The translations under genes were made by a program, and so were the position numbers. A model generated the notes under the pieces. That model had not been told where the DNA came from. It saw only the letters and a program-made list of their open reading frames with translations, and did not search any database. Shown piece after piece: positions 35,201-46,847 of a stretch of DNA of 64,000 nt. The DNA comes from Gnetum montanum. Taxonomy: Eukaryota > Streptophyta > Gnetopsida > Gnetales > Gnetaceae. Position 1 is the first letter of the stretch. Each line of letters starts with the position of its first letter. The stretch spans positions 101,395 to 165,394 of the forward strand of contig MNCI01002795.1 of the NCBI GenBank assembly GCA_015680685.1. The letters are read 5' to 3'.

Positions 35201-35386
35201 AACGACAGTGCATGATCCAAAAAATAAGGAGGAGAAAATGAAAGCACTATTGGATTCTTTCCACCTCCTGCCTGAAGTTGTAGTAGTAGCAAGATAGCTG
35301 CAGCCACCTCGACCACCAACTATGCATAAAGCCAATGAAGGTCCTTCAAAGCCTCAAGAGCCATCGTCACCTAGGATGGTCTAATC
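32246..35386 (+). pseudogene. Extra ORF between pol and 3' LTR of Element 4 (env position), coiled-coil protein
   Basis: One frame runs from about 32479 to about 34860 interrupted by stops (mostly TAG) but with no obvious frameshift; after a shift near 34.9 kb it continues to about 35386. A possible start is ATG at 32246. The N-terminal third includes SGEWYMGETYLLW near 32920-32960 and TALSGKFPINLP with IKKRFKENEHGRKILLFPCL near 33257-33370, distantly like a domain common in plant transposon proteins (uncertain). The rest (about 33500-35280) is rich in Glu, Lys, Gln and Leu and looks like a long coiled coil. The end is Pro/Ser-rich (LQPPRPPTMHK). No signal peptide or membrane segment is evident, so an envelope role is not supported. 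Confidence 0.55.
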
Positions 35387-35633
35387 TTCTCCATCTAACT
35401 TCATGCCATCAAGAAACATGCTATTTAGTTTTGAAGAGTCATGTCATGGTGTTCAATTTTGTGTCCTAAATGCCATCATTCTTTTTATAATGTATTTATC
35501 TATACACTTAGGCACTTCATTTTTTCTCAAGTCAGTCAATTTATTTTGTTTGTGAAAAGTCAGTCAATAATTCCATACCTTTCCAATTTTGTAAAATAAC
35601 TCAAGGAAAATTTTTCATTCATTCATGGGGGTA

Positions 35634-36541
35634 TGATGAGTCGTGTTTGGTCGTTCATGTCAACATGGCCTCATCGATGCAGCCTAGTTGACACATCATA
35701 TCATGCATCAACGAGGCTCTGTCGATGCACTGTTAGTTTTTGGCAATAAATACATGCCTACTAGCCACATTTATGACATAAGAGATTGTATTTGCAATGA
35801 AGTTCTTGTAGTTTTTCTATTTGAAAGTTAGAATTTTTCTCTGAAGTGTCTGCAACAAGAGTCATTAAGTGTATAGATCTTTATTTGAGCATTGTTGTAC
35901 CTAAGCACAATAGTGTGTGTGGCAATAAAGACAAGCTTTCTTATAAACCTTACAATGCTTTGGATAAATTAGATATTTTATTCATGCATTTAATTTTTTC
36001 AATTAATTATTTAATGCTTTCATTTATTTATTAAATGTTTCCAACAATTAAGTTAATGAAGTGATTAAGTAAGATAGATTAAATACATAAGTATGACCAC
36101 TTCGAGTATAACATGTATTTTCTTGGTAATCCCAGCAGCATTATTACTTGGTATGCTTAGTAATGTAGTGCTTGGTCATCCAACAATGGATATGTGGGTT
36201 CAAGATGTGTACAGAAAGTGGGATTAGATGCTTATGTTAGGAGTAGTTAAATGCTAGTTGATTAGTTAGTTTAAATTAGTTAATCCAATCACTTTTATCT
36301 CCATTCAAACATCAAACCATAAAAATACAAAATGATAAAAATAAAATGCCTCAATTACACTTAACCATACCAATGTACATCACAAGTATAATTGGGAAGA
36401 CAACAATTCACCTTAAGGCAAGGTTCACTTTTTAGAAGACTAATGCACCAGAAATGATAAAGTCCACAAAATTTGACCAAATTGCACATGAACACTTTGT
36501 GATTCATATGGTTGGGCATATGGATAACTTACCACTCATCA
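35634..36541 (+). repeat. 3' LTR of Element 4
   Basis: About 908 bp, starting TGATGAGTCGTG after the purine run ATGGGGGTA and ending CACTCATCA. It aligns with 23536-24440 from end to end. The TATA box has decayed to CAATAAATAC near 35743 and the inverted repeat of the 5' LTR is broken here. Confidence 0.88.
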
Positions 36542-36946
36542 TAGAGTATAGAACAAAGGGAAAACCATGAGCCTTTTTCACCATGAAAACACTAGACTTT
36601 ACATTAACCAAATGGTTCTAGTCTACGTAAGCAAGATAGCACTCTAATGGAGTCTAGCTATACTTATGGAAGTGACAACTAAAAACATCCAAGACAAGTA
36701 AGGAAATTAACCTACTCTAGGGAGGAAGAGCTCTTCATACTAATTGGATGTCAAAAGCTCTAATGAAATCAAAGTTATATGTAAGTTATTTAAATGATCT
36801 TATCCTAGGTATTTATAGTGTTCACATGAGAATAGAGAAGGTTCCTCAAAGCCTTAGCATTAATGGGGATCCCTCAACACAAAACAAGCTAATCATGGTT
36901 TCATGGAAGATAAAGTTAGGTAAACCAAGCTTGGCATGAGATACAT
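36542..36946 (-). repeat. Right LTR of Element 3, segment 2 of 3
   Basis: Aligns with about 18441-18870 of the left LTR (ACTAGACTTTACATTAACC versus ACTAGACTTCACATTGACC; GAGGAAGAGCTCTTCATAC in both). It lies between the 3' end of Element 4 and the 5' end of Element 2, whose target duplication TACAT is its last five bases. Confidence 0.75.
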
Positions 36947-37453
36947 TGTAACATCTCATTCCTTGTTAAGGGTGGAAACAATTGTAAACAATGTAATTAA
37001 CCTTCTAATGAAGGGGCACCTCGTTATGAGGAGTTATGTCTATTCACGTATCCCTTGGGAAAATGTTTAACCTATACCATTTAAGGGTGGGGTTAGAGGT
37101 TGTGCCAAGTATGGAGTTGTGAAGCCTGAAGAGGCAAGTAACAAGAGCTAGGCGAAGTGGGACAAAAAGAAACTAATCAATCCTTTGGCAGGATAGCCTA
37201 ACCATGGTGGCAGTGTCGGATTGCCTCTAAGGCTTAAGTGACATAAGAAGAAAATCCAAAAGGACGTTACAGTACTCTCTTCCATTAATATAATTTTTCC
37301 ATTTTCTTTGCTTAATTCTTTAGTGCCAATTATTTATTTACCAATTAATTCATTATTTAAGTATTAATATTTCTGATATATTATCCACTAAAATCGTGAA
37401 TATAATAAATTAAGCGTTCATATTTTTACAACATCTAGAAATGGGATGTCACA
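36947..37453 (+). repeat. 5' LTR of Element 2
   Basis: 507 bp, TGTAAC...TGTCACA, matching 46337-46847 and 4492-4984. Followed after two bases by the primer site TGGTATCAAAGA (37456-37467), a decayed tRNA-Met-like site. Confidence 0.93.
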
Positions 37454-37677
37454 TTTGGTATCAAAGAAAACCATGATTTAGAAACCAAAGTGGAAGAAAA
37501 ACCTTATTTTATTATTATTTTTATCATAAAACATAAGTACATTTAGGTAAAATAACAATATGGAGGAAAATATTATTATCAAGAGGAGTAATAGGAAGTA
37601 CATCTAAGTAAGATATAGAAAAGGAAGAATAGGGGAAAGAAGTAGAATGGAAAAATAAAAAAAATTGACAACTATAA

Positions 37678-39924
37678 TTATTTTTTACGACCAAATGATT
37701 CAAGAAGATCTATAACTATCTTCAATTGGGATTCTCTTTCTTCAATAGTAGTATCTACTTTGCTAAGCACTGCTTTACACGTAGCCAATCCATCACATAA
37801 TTATTTGATATATCCGATCACATGTCCTACTGCAACTACTGATTCCTCTTTTATTTGAAGTTAAGTCTTCAACATATCCATCTATATTGATCAATCATCC
37901 ATGTTCCTTTGTCATTCCTTCTCCTTTCTCTGTAGAAACAAAATTCAAATTATGAGTTATGAACAAATCAACAAACAAAAAGGAGAAAAGAGAAAAAAAT
38001 AAAAAATATATAATCATAAATAATATATATATAACCTAAATTGATAATTGTTAATTTAAAGGAAATATGCACGAGTATCCAGATGGTGAGCATAACATGT
38101 TGCACTTTCCAACTTTCATAAGAGTTGCTCCATATTTTTTACAACATCTGAAGCATCCTCAGGAATTGGATGCCAAGATTATGGAAGTCCAGCCTGAACT
38201 AAATCATAATATGCCTTGAAATTGCATGACAGTGACTTTGGTAGATGATAGACATCCTCATGAATAGAATAAGGTTTGTTGTCAAAGATTCATTAATTAA
38301 TATATCGAAGAAGCTTAAGTTCTTCAACAACTACCACTATCTTTCCCATAGAATAAAAAGAACCAAAGATAGAGAAAGAAGAAACCATTGGAATAGATTT
38401 AAAAATTGTTTTTGGTGCTGCCCATGGAAGGTAACCTCTTCCAATTGTTGGAGGAAAAGAAGGTATGAGTGGTGATCTAGGTGGTGGTGGAATCAGAGTC
38501 TGTGCAAAAGTAGCACTTGCATCACCTCTATCCATCTCCCGGATAAAATATTGTTGCTCCATAAACCTCTGCAACAAAAAAATTAATTAACATCATACAA
38601 GGAAAAAAAGAAATTATTCAAACCTTCAAATAATTAAAAATTACCTCTAGTTACTTTCCCTTATCACGTCTTCAACCTTGTCGACTTGGTTGGGATTATT
38701 GTTGAGCCTATTGTTGGGTTGCTTGTCTTATAACTACTTGACCACCAAAACTTTGCCTGGTACATTATCTCTGCAAAAGAAACTTATTAGAAAAATAAAA
38801 GAGAAAATATAAAANCGCAAAAGAAACTTATTAGAAAAATAAAAGAGAAAATATAAAAATATAGATAAGATATTAAACTTAGTAAATTATATTTAAATAT
38901 ATACCTTGGAAGCAGAAACCATGACCTGTTCTTGTGATTGAACCATATCAAAGGTTGAAGTACCTTGAATTTCTTCAACCTGTGTTGGTTCATTCTGTAG
39001 CCTAGATTACATTTTCAAATACATAAAATAAAAACATAATCAACGAAAAAGGAAATAATAATAACATGAAAATACTTCACTGATTTTCTCCTAACTCCAA
39101 GCTTGCTGTAAAGCTAGTTAACCTTTGTGGGCACTCATACTCTTACTCCTTATGACCCTCTCATCTTCAAAAAATTTAGGGCACAACCAAGGAATGTAAC
39201 GAGTATTTCTTGGAATGATCATAACTTTGGATCATACACATAATCAAAGGTATACAACATAGAGTATAGGATTTTGAAGGATATTGTTGGGCAATAGTAA
39301 TTTCAATTATAGCAGTATACAAAGTATAGAAACAAGACATTGATCAATCATAAACCTAACTAGTTATGACACCATAAAGTATAAAAATAGAATAATAACT
39401 AACATTGGATTACTGTCTATACCATAGAACCTTTCTACTAATAACTAGACATAAGTCAAAGTGAGCATCATTAATAAAATCTTTACAAACAAATTGGTTT
39501 TTACAAATGATGGAATCAGTAACATAATTGGATAATTTTGTCTTAAAAAAAGATTTAAATTCTAGAGAATAAGTTGAAGGAATCAACAAATCCTTTCCTT
39601 GTTGAAAGCCTAAGACTACTTTAATATCAAGAGGAAGGATCATCACCACTTCAAAAACTAATTAAAAAATAGTACTTTTCTTATTATCATACTGCACAAA
39701 CCACTCTGAGAGAATACCCTTGCAATGGAAAAGTTTAAAAATTGGAAAAATCAGTAAACTAGCCAACCTAGAAGTGGTAAGGAACTAAAAACCATTCTTC
39801 CCAAGCAAGCTACAAACCCAATCGGAAGCAGTAAGAACATTATTTTGGTGTAAAAAAATATTATTAGGAATAAAGAGCCACTACATGAAGGGGCCTAACG
39901 TGAAGCTTTACATTTGGGAGCCAT
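37678..39924 (-). pseudogene. Antisense five-exon gene in the leader of Element 2 (plant-mobile-domain-like, tentative)
   Basis: ATG at 39924 leftward to TAA at 37678. Exons: 39924-39076, 38994-38905, 38770-38645, 38568-38036, 37929-37678. The four introns (38995-39075, 38771-38904, 38569-38644, 37930-38035) all have GT-AG ends and phase 0; exons 2, 3 and 5 are 90, 126 and 252 bases, each divisible by three. Exon 1 reads VLGFQQGKDLLIPSTYSLEF and FKTKLSNYVTDSIICKNQF in a clean 80-codon frame (39649-39410). Exon 4 has an 80-codon open stretch starting FMEQQYFIREMDRGD then IPPPPRSPLIPSFPP. Exon 5 ends LLESFGRKK. The plant mobile domain reading rests on one block only. Exon 1 has frameshifts. The intron at 38771-38904 is lengthened by an assembly duplication. 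Confidence 0.75.
38773..38858. other. Single N flanked by a 42-bp exact direct duplication (assembly join)
   Basis: The 42 bases 38773-38814 recur at 38817-38858 around the N at 38815. As at 5664, this looks like an unmerged contig overlap. It lies within the second intron of the antisense gene, adding about 43-44 bp; without it the intron would be close to the 94 bp seen in Element 1. Confidence 0.85.
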
Positions 39925-41703
39925 GAATTCTTTATAATAAAAAATATTAAAGCCTCTTTATTGACAATCTTTTGCTAGTTGTGATGAGTAAATCAACCTA
40001 CTTCTTATATTTATAATATAACCATAGAACTCTTAATAAAAGCAAAGAAAAAGTATAACTTAATATAACAAAATATTTAATAAAAGTTAACAGATACTAT
40101 TTTTTTTAAAAAAAAGCTAACATTTACTTTTTGTTTTAAAAGCTAATGTTCACTTTTTTGGATTTTAGGATTTTTAGGTTCACTAAAATGGAGTTATCTA
40201 TGGTTTAATGTGAAGTACTCTCTAAGAAGATTACAATAGTATCAATTTCATCAAAATCCAACTTACGGTTTGGAAGATACTATCATTTTCGATTTATGTG
40301 TAATTTAAAAATTTAAAATTAAAAAAACAATAATATAAAAATGATTTTTAAAAAAATTAAAAAAAATTACAAACAAGGGGTCTTGGGTTCAAACTTGAGC
40401 CCCAAATTATTAAATAAAAATATACATTTATATTTATATTTATATATTAAAAAAATTTTGTTGGTCTATGGCTAGGCCTGTAACCAACTATAGCTAGCCG
40501 TGCCATAGCTGTAACAAGGCTATGGATAGTCACAACAAGGCTACAGCCAAGCCATGGCCAGTTGCAGCCAACCATGGAATGGTCATGACTATAAGTCTGG
40601 CCCTTAGGGCCAACCCCAAACATGGGCAAATAAAAACCCATGCTGCCACTATTTCTTCCCACCGTCATGTTGTTTCCTCTTGCCGCTATCGCTATTTGCT
40701 GCCACTGCCACCACTGTTTTCCCCACTATCATCACTATTTCTTCCCTATCATTGTTCCACCGCTGCTCACACTACACCCACCCATGCTACACACACTACT
40801 CATGCCATAGCCCTGCTGTAACCATGCAGCCCTGCCATCCACCATACAACACCATGCCTCACACCACGTGACCCACCACATTGCACTGCACCTCATGCTT
40901 GCTTGCACTACTTATCACCACTTTCTCTGCCCCCATCATTGCCATCACAAACTACCCATCACTACCTCTGGAAGCGCCCATCACTACCTCCTCCACCATC
41001 CATCACCACCTTCCATGTTTCCCATCACCAGCTCCCACACTGTCCATCACCGTCTCCCACACTACCCATCACCACCTTCTAGCCATTGCATAGACCCTAA
41101 AATGGGTCATCCATTAATTGATAGAAAAAACAATTTTTTCCAACAATTGATAGGAATTTTGAAATTCCCATCAACTAATGAAAATTTTTCAAAAAAAAAA
41201 TTTTACGCTCGTTAGTGTTAGTTTAAATAAAATACACACTCAATTATTTACAAAGATTCAAATTGGCATTACAATAGTAATAGAAATAAAAATTTTGTCA
41301 TTAATCACACACGTCCTGGAGTAGAACTAGGATGAGTGACCTTTCGAGAAGTCTCAAAAAATGTGAAAATTGAGAAAACTTAAAACAACTATAAATTTTA
41401 AATCCAAAATCTATTTTCAACTAAACAAAAATCAATTCCAATAGATTTGAACCTCTCAGTCTCAATGGATTGTCAGATTTACCTTTTGGATAACAGAAAA
41501 TTAGCTTTTAATTTACTAATTTAGGTCCCTAGAAAAATTAGGATTCGATACTTGGTGAGAAATCCATAACAGTTTCAACTTCTTCCATAACTGACTAAAT
41601 GATTTTGAATCCCATAAAAGGGCCATAGAGACTAAGGATTTTCAACATACCTAATTTTTTCAACTTACCAATGTCCAAAACCTAAAGAATAAATTGGAGA
41701 GAA
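39925..41703. promoter_or_regulatory. Intergenic region between divergent antisense gene and gag (Element 2)
   Basis: Same layout as 7450-8941. It includes the CTATGGCTAGGCC-type minisatellite near 40463-40595 and a longer CCCATCACCACC minisatellite at about 40650-41090, then about 600 bp of AT-rich leader. The CACC tract has expanded relative to Element 1. Overlapping His/Pro/Thr-rich frames here are repeat artefacts. Confidence 0.4.
40650..41090. repeat. CCCATCACCACCTTC minisatellite (Element 2)
   Basis: Roughly 440 bp of degenerate 12- to 21-bp units around CCCATCACCACCTTC and CCACCATGC. It is homologous to 8200-8362 but nearly three times as long. Very C-rich on the plus strand compared with flanking DNA. 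Confidence 0.7.
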
Positions 41704-42880
41704 ATGGAAGCCTAAGTCAATGACCGAATGCATACCCTTGAAGATAAAATTAATGATATCAAAGGTGTTCAAGAAGAACTTCGACACTCAAACCAAGGGT
41801 TTAGGATAGAGATGCAAAATATGCCTAAAAAATTAAGAAATTGTCCAAAATTTCAAAGGATAAATGATCTAAAGTACAACTCACCATCAAGTAATTAACT
41901 CACCATCTTATTCAACCTTCAAAAATTATCCACAGTCTACCTAGAGAACAACATCAAGATCAACCTCCCACTAGGAATCCACAACAAACACAACCTCCAC
42001 TTGTTAGTGGATAGGATATTGAAATCCACCTTATAGATCGTAGAACTGAAACTGAAGGCAAAGTATATGGGAACTAGCTTAAGCCATCTAGAGAATCATT
42101 GACACAAGTTCATGCTAAGTAAAATTAGATTATTATGATAGATCCCCTATATCCAATGCTACGGTAAAGGATTGGCTTGATATAATGAAAAATTACTTCG
42201 ATATGTTAAATTTAACAAGCCATGAACATCTAGAAGTTATCTCCTTATATTTAAGAGGACTTGCAGCAACATGGTGGAATGGGCTAAGATCTAAAGGGTT
42301 GATTATAAATTGGCTTAATTTTTATTAATATTTTGAACAAAAATTTGTTCTCGATTCTTTTTTCAAAGAGTGTAAAATGAGATTTGATTTCTTAAGGTTG
42401 GAAAAATGATCCCTAGATGATTACTACATGGAATTTTATGACCTTTCTTAATATGTAAGTCATCGGGATGAGGGAGAATTAGCTTTAAAATTCATTAGAG
42501 AACTACATGCTCAATTACATCCCCAAACATGAGACCATAATCCCTAAAATATTGATGAAGCATATAAAATTGCTAAGGATTATGAGGAATCGAATTAGAT
42601 ACGAGTAACCCTTCGATAAGAAAATTTTCAACAAAGCACTTTTTCACAAGCAATGGTAGAGACACCAACAAAAGCAATGATACGAGTAACCCTTCAATAA
42701 GGATGTTTCTTTTGTGGTGAGGATCATTTTTCATGAGATTGCCTAAAATTTCAAACAAAAATACAAAGGACCAACCAAATCATAAATCAGAAACCAAAAC
42801 CAAACATAAACAAAGGAAAAGTTCCAACAACTACCATAGCCATCAAGAAGATATCTACATTAACTAAATCAGGTTTGTGA
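41704..42880 (+). pseudogene. gag of Element 2
   Basis: ATG at 41704 aligned with Element 1. The gag core is recognisable near 42180-42330 (ATWWNGLRSK). The zinc knuckle near 42706-42744 reads CFFCGEDHFS*DC, keeping the CX2CX4HX4C spacing with one TGA inside. The tail ends TKSGL then TGA at 42878-42880. Frames are broken by several stops and small deletions, including a short segment missing near 41880-41890 relative to Element 1. Confidence 0.83.
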
Positions 42881-42904
42881 AAATTTCAATTTGCTTTACT
42901 AATT

Positions 42905-43330
42905 TTTTAAGGTTTAATTAAAGGTAAAAAAATTAAATTTTTGATTGATAGTGGTGCTAGTGATAACCTTATTTCTTCAAAGTTAATTAATTTATTGAAA
43001 TTAAGTCTACCTTCCAAGAAAATTATTAAGATAGAACTGACAGATGGAATAAGTGTGAGCAAACATACTAGGTGTGGAGAAATTAACTTTACCTTGCAAA
43101 ACATGTCATTCATTGATGAATTTTTTGAATTTGAACTAGGTGATGTTGATGCAATTTTAGGAATGTCTTTCCTACAAAAATTTGATGTTACTACCCACTA
43201 TGAAACTCATATTTTAAAAGTCCTAATCACTGATGGAGTCAGGGTTCTAAGGGATTTATGAATAGAAAAGAAAATTCATACAATAACTATTAAGAAAGCT
43301 AAAAGATTAGTCAAAAAAGGTGCTATAATG
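42905..43330 (+). pseudogene. Retropepsin of Element 2
   Basis: FLIDSGASDNLISSKLINL near 42937-42993 with the catalytic aspartate (DSG here, DTG in Element 1), and VDAILGMSFLQKFDVTTH near 43148-43200. It is in the same frame as the gag tail, from which it is separated by TGA (42878) and TAA near 42911. Confidence 0.85.
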
Positions 43331-44725
43331 TTGGTTGTTAAAGTAACCCATCCTCATAAATTTTTAAGTGTTGAGATCCTGAATGAACTTAAGGAATATA
43401 AAGATTTAATATTTGATGAAACTAGAGAACTACCTCCAAAAATAACTATTGAACATGGCATTGATATTTTTCTTGGTACACAACCTATCTTAAAAGCTCC
43501 TTATATATTTTCTACTTTATAATTAAGAGAATTAAAAGTACAATCAGACTAATTATTGGAAGAAGGGAAAATTAGATCTAGTGTATCACCTTGGGGTGCA
43601 CCAGTTATATTTGTTAAAAAGAAAGATGGTACACTAAGGTTATGCATTGATTATAGAGCATTGAATAAAGTGACGATTAAAAATAGTTATCCTTTACATA
43701 TAATTGATGATTTATTTGATCAACTTACAGGTGCATGTTATTTCTTAAGGATTGATTTAAAATTAGGTTATCACCAAATAAGGATTAAGGAGAAAGATAT
43801 TGAGAAAACTGCATTTAGAACCAAATATGGATTATACGAATTTGTTGTGATGCCATTTGAATTAACTAATGCACCTGCAACATTTATGACATTAATGAAT
43901 AATATTTTCATGAATATCTTGATCAATTTGTTATAGTATTTATGGATGATATACTTGTTCATTCTAAATCAAGAGAAGCGCATATTGAAAATTTGAAAAC
44001 TATAATGGAAATTCTTAAAGAACATCAATTAAAAGCTAAATTGAGTAAATGTGAACTCTTTCAGGAAGAAATTTCATAATTAGGACATATAGTTTCCAAG
44101 AAATGATTCCAAGTAGATCTAGCAAACATTAGTGTGATTTATGATTAGCCTGAATTAAAAGATATTGCAGCAGTTTGAAGCTTCTTAGGGTTAGCCAATT
44201 TTTATTGATGTTTCATTAAAGATTATTCTACCTTGGTAGAACCATTAACTGACCTTTTTCAGGAGAAATGTGAGGTCAAATTTGATGAAAAATACATGGA
44301 ATCTTTTCTCATATTAAAGATGCTACTTACAATAACACCTATTTTGAGAGCTCTGGATGAAGATCTACCATTTGAAGTATCCATGGATGCCTATGGAATA
44401 GGAATTGATGTAGTTTTTTCATAGAAACATAAAGTGGTATGTTATGAATCTCAAAAATTATGAGGAGCCAAGGTAAATTACTTAACCCATGATTTAGAAT
44501 TGCTAGTAATTGTTCATGCTCTAAAAGTTTGGAGACATTATCTTTGTGGAAAGAAGTTTGTACTAAAAAAAATCACAAAAGTCTAGAATATTTGCAAAGA
44601 TAACCTATTTTGAAAACTCGTCAAAGGCAATGGATAGAATTATTGGTAGAATATGATTTTGAAATCAAATATATTCCCAACAAGAAAAATGTGGTAGCTA
44701 ATGCCCTTAGTCGAATGTGAAATTT
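43331..44725 (+). pseudogene. Reverse transcriptase and RNase H of Element 2
   Basis: A clean 126-codon frame (43556-43936) covers [59 protein letters not shown] and [15 protein letters not shown]. After a frameshift near 43910 the catalytic loop reads FMDDILVHSKS near 43940-43970. RNase H shows FEVSMDAYGIGIDVVF, where the first acidic residue is kept, and [13 protein letters not shown] near 44490-44530. The tether YIPNKKNVVANALSR near 44670-44715 matches the usual GKxNxxADALSR with N for D. Confidence 0.88.
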
Positions 44726-46154
44726 AATGATAGGTGTAGTAACAACTCCTATAGAAGAAGAAATTAAGGAACAAATAAAAGAAGACCCTTACTTTAAAAA
44801 TATTTTAACCAATATTTCCCATGAGCCCCAATATCAACTTACTTCTAATAATTTATTGATGAAAGGACAAAGAGTATTCATACCAGAAGAAAATTGGAGA
44901 CTAAGATTCTTGTGTGAATCACTCAGGTTATATTAAGACTTATATGATAATTCACAAATCTTATTTTTGGCCTGGAATGAAGAATGATGTCTTCGCATAC
45001 ATTAAAAATTGTCCAACATGTCAAAGAAGAAAAGCTAAACAAAGGAAACCTAGTGGATTATTACAACCTTTGGAAGTTCCCACCTAGAAATGGAAAGATA
45101 TCACTATGGATTTCATTATGGGATTGCTAGTAACAAAAAAAGGAAATGACTCAATTTTCATAGTAGTTGATCATCTATCAAAGATGGTACATTTTATAGC
45201 TTTGAAATCTACAAACACGGTAGAAGAAATAGCCCAAAAATTCATACAAGAAAAATTTCAATTACATGATTGTCCAAAATCTATCATTTCAAACAGAAAT
45301 CCCAAGTTCATATCCAAATTTTGGAAAAATTACTTCAAAGAGCTTGGGACCCAATTGAAATTTAGCATACTTTATCACCCTGAGATTGATGAACAAACTG
45401 AATATGTAAATAGAATATTAGAAGATATCCTACGAAGCTACATTAGGAGTAGACCAAAAATGTGGGAGAATTATTTGCATCTAGCAAAATATTCCTATAA
45501 TAACAATTATCAAGGTTCCATACATAAAACACCATTTGATGTAGTATATGGACGTAATTGTGGTACACCATTAACCTTGGAAAATCCAACCTTAATAGAG
45601 GAATGGAAGGAAGAAGAAATCAAGATAATGAAAAACATTGTCACAAGGGTTAAACAAAATTTGCAAGCTACCCAAGATAAATCTAAAGGATATGCAAATC
45701 AACATTGACTTAAAAAGGAATTCCAAGTAGGTGATCAAGTATTATTGAGAGTAAAACCTACCATAAGTTCTCTTAAATTGGGCAAATCTACTAAATTAGC
45801 ACCTAGATTTTGTGGACCTTTTGAAATCTTTGAAAGATTTGGTAAAGTAGAATATCGGTTGAATCTTCCAAAAACATTAGAAATTCATCTAGTTTTTCAT
45901 GTGAGCTTGCTAAAACAATTCATGAAAATGATGTACCATATGTATTGGATTGGAATACTTTACCATTACAATCCAATGCCAGCTTTGAAGTAAAACCCAT
46001 TGCTATTAATGACCAACAAACCAAGAAATTATAAAATAAAACTATCAATGAAGTACTTGTTCAATGGTCAAATTTTGATCAACAAACTTGGGAAAATAGG
46101 GAGTTCATTTTAAATACTTATCCCCAACTTTTTGATCATCCAGATATTGAATGA
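44726..46154 (+). pseudogene. Integrase with chromodomain-like end (Element 2)
   Basis: Cysteine pair CPTCQRRKAKQRKPSG near 45013-45060. The core frame 45106-45708 is open for 200 codons: MDFIMGLLVTKKGNDSIFIV (first Asp), PKSIISNRNPKFISKFW (the second catalytic Asp is Asn here), YHPEIDEQTEYVNRILED, NYLHLAKYSYNNNYQGSIHK and TPFDVVYGRNCGTPL. The GPY/F-type tail 45745-45920 gives LAPRFCGPFEIFERFGKVEY and LVFHVSLLKQF. The chromodomain-like end near 46040-46115 includes EVLVQWSNFDQQTWENREFI. A short acidic tail follows to the polypurine tract. Confidence 0.9.
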
Positions 46155-46320
46155 TAGGTTGAGTTTATTATGGATGTAATAAATTATGTTTATAATTTTT
46201 GATTATTTATTTGTATAGATGATAATGAGGAAAATAAGTGAACTGAATCTGAGGAGCATAACAATGAAGCAGTTGCTAAGTAGCTAAATATAGAGGAAGT
46301 GCTTGAGGATGAGCTAGATG

Positions 46321-46336
46321 CTTAAGGGGGGTAGAT
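46321..46336 (+). other. Polypurine tract of Element 2
   Basis: AAGGGGGGTAGA immediately before the 3' LTR, the expected primer for plus-strand synthesis. Confidence 0.85.
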
Positions 46337-46847
46337 TGTAACGTTCCATCCCTTGTTAAGGGTAGAAACAATTGTAAACAATGTAATTAACCTTCTAATA
46401 AATGGGCACCTCGTTATAACGAGTTATGACTATTCATGTATCCCTTGGGAAAGGGTTTGACCTATGCCATTTAAGGTCAGGGTTAGAGGTCATGCCAAGC
46501 ATGGAGTTGTGGAGCTTGGAGAGGTAAGTAACAGGAGCTAAGTGAAGTGAGACAAAAATGGACTAATCACCCCTTTGGCAAGATAACCTAGCCATGGTGG
46601 CAATGCTGGATTTCCTCTAAGGCTTAAGTGGCTTAAGAAGAAAACCCAAAAGGGTGTTACAGTACTCTCTTCCATTAATATTCCTTTTCCATTTTTCCTT
46701 TCTTAATTCTTTAGTACCAACTATTTATTTGCCAATTAATTCATTATTTAAGTATTTATAATATTTTCAATATATTATCCACTAAAATGGTGAATATAAT
46801 AAATTAAGCATTTGTATTTTTACAACATCCGAGGATGGGATGTCACA
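46337..46847 (+). repeat. 3' LTR of Element 2
   Basis: 511 bp, TGTAACGTTCC...GGGATGTCACA, matching 36947-37453. The following five bases TACAT repeat those before the 5' LTR. Confidence 0.93.

Larger units (their letters stand above)
23536..36541 (+). mobile_element. Element 4: full-length Athila/Tat-like retrotransposon with extra ORF
   Basis: Plus strand: 5' LTR 23536-24440, primer site, gag, protease, RT, RNase H, integrase, a 1.5-kb non-coding stretch, a U3-like segment, a long extra ORF, a purine run (ATGGGGGTA), and 3' LTR 35634-36541. It sits inside the right LTR of Element 3. Flanking bases are CATAG before the element and CATAG overlapping its last two bases at 36540-36544, so the target duplication is likely but its exact edge is uncertain. 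All frames carry stops, chiefly TAG. The roughly 13-kb size and the ORF between pol and 3' LTR fit the Athila/Tat group, where an env-like or extra ORF is found. Confidence 0.85.
36947..46847 (+). mobile_element. Element 2: complete chromodomain Ty3/gypsy retrotransposon with exact 5-bp TSD
   Basis: TACAT at 36942-36946 and again at 46848-46852 flank LTRs of 507 and 511 bp. In between lie the primer site, antisense five-exon gene, divergent repeat-rich region, gag, pol with integrase and chromodomain-like end, and polypurine tract. The internal order equals that of Element 1. The first about 104 bp of the two LTRs differ at about 11 positions, so the insertion is old. All reading frames contain stops or frameshifts. 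The host sequence is the right LTR of Element 3. Confidence 0.95.

Noticed and set aside
32246-35386. Calling the extra ORF an envelope gene
   Set aside because: Position fits, but no signal peptide, fusion peptide or membrane anchor is visible; coiled coil alone is not evidence.
40522-41215. His/Pro/Thr-rich open frames up to 115 codons
   Set aside because: Products of the CACC minisatellite; three overlapping frames and no similarity to a protein.
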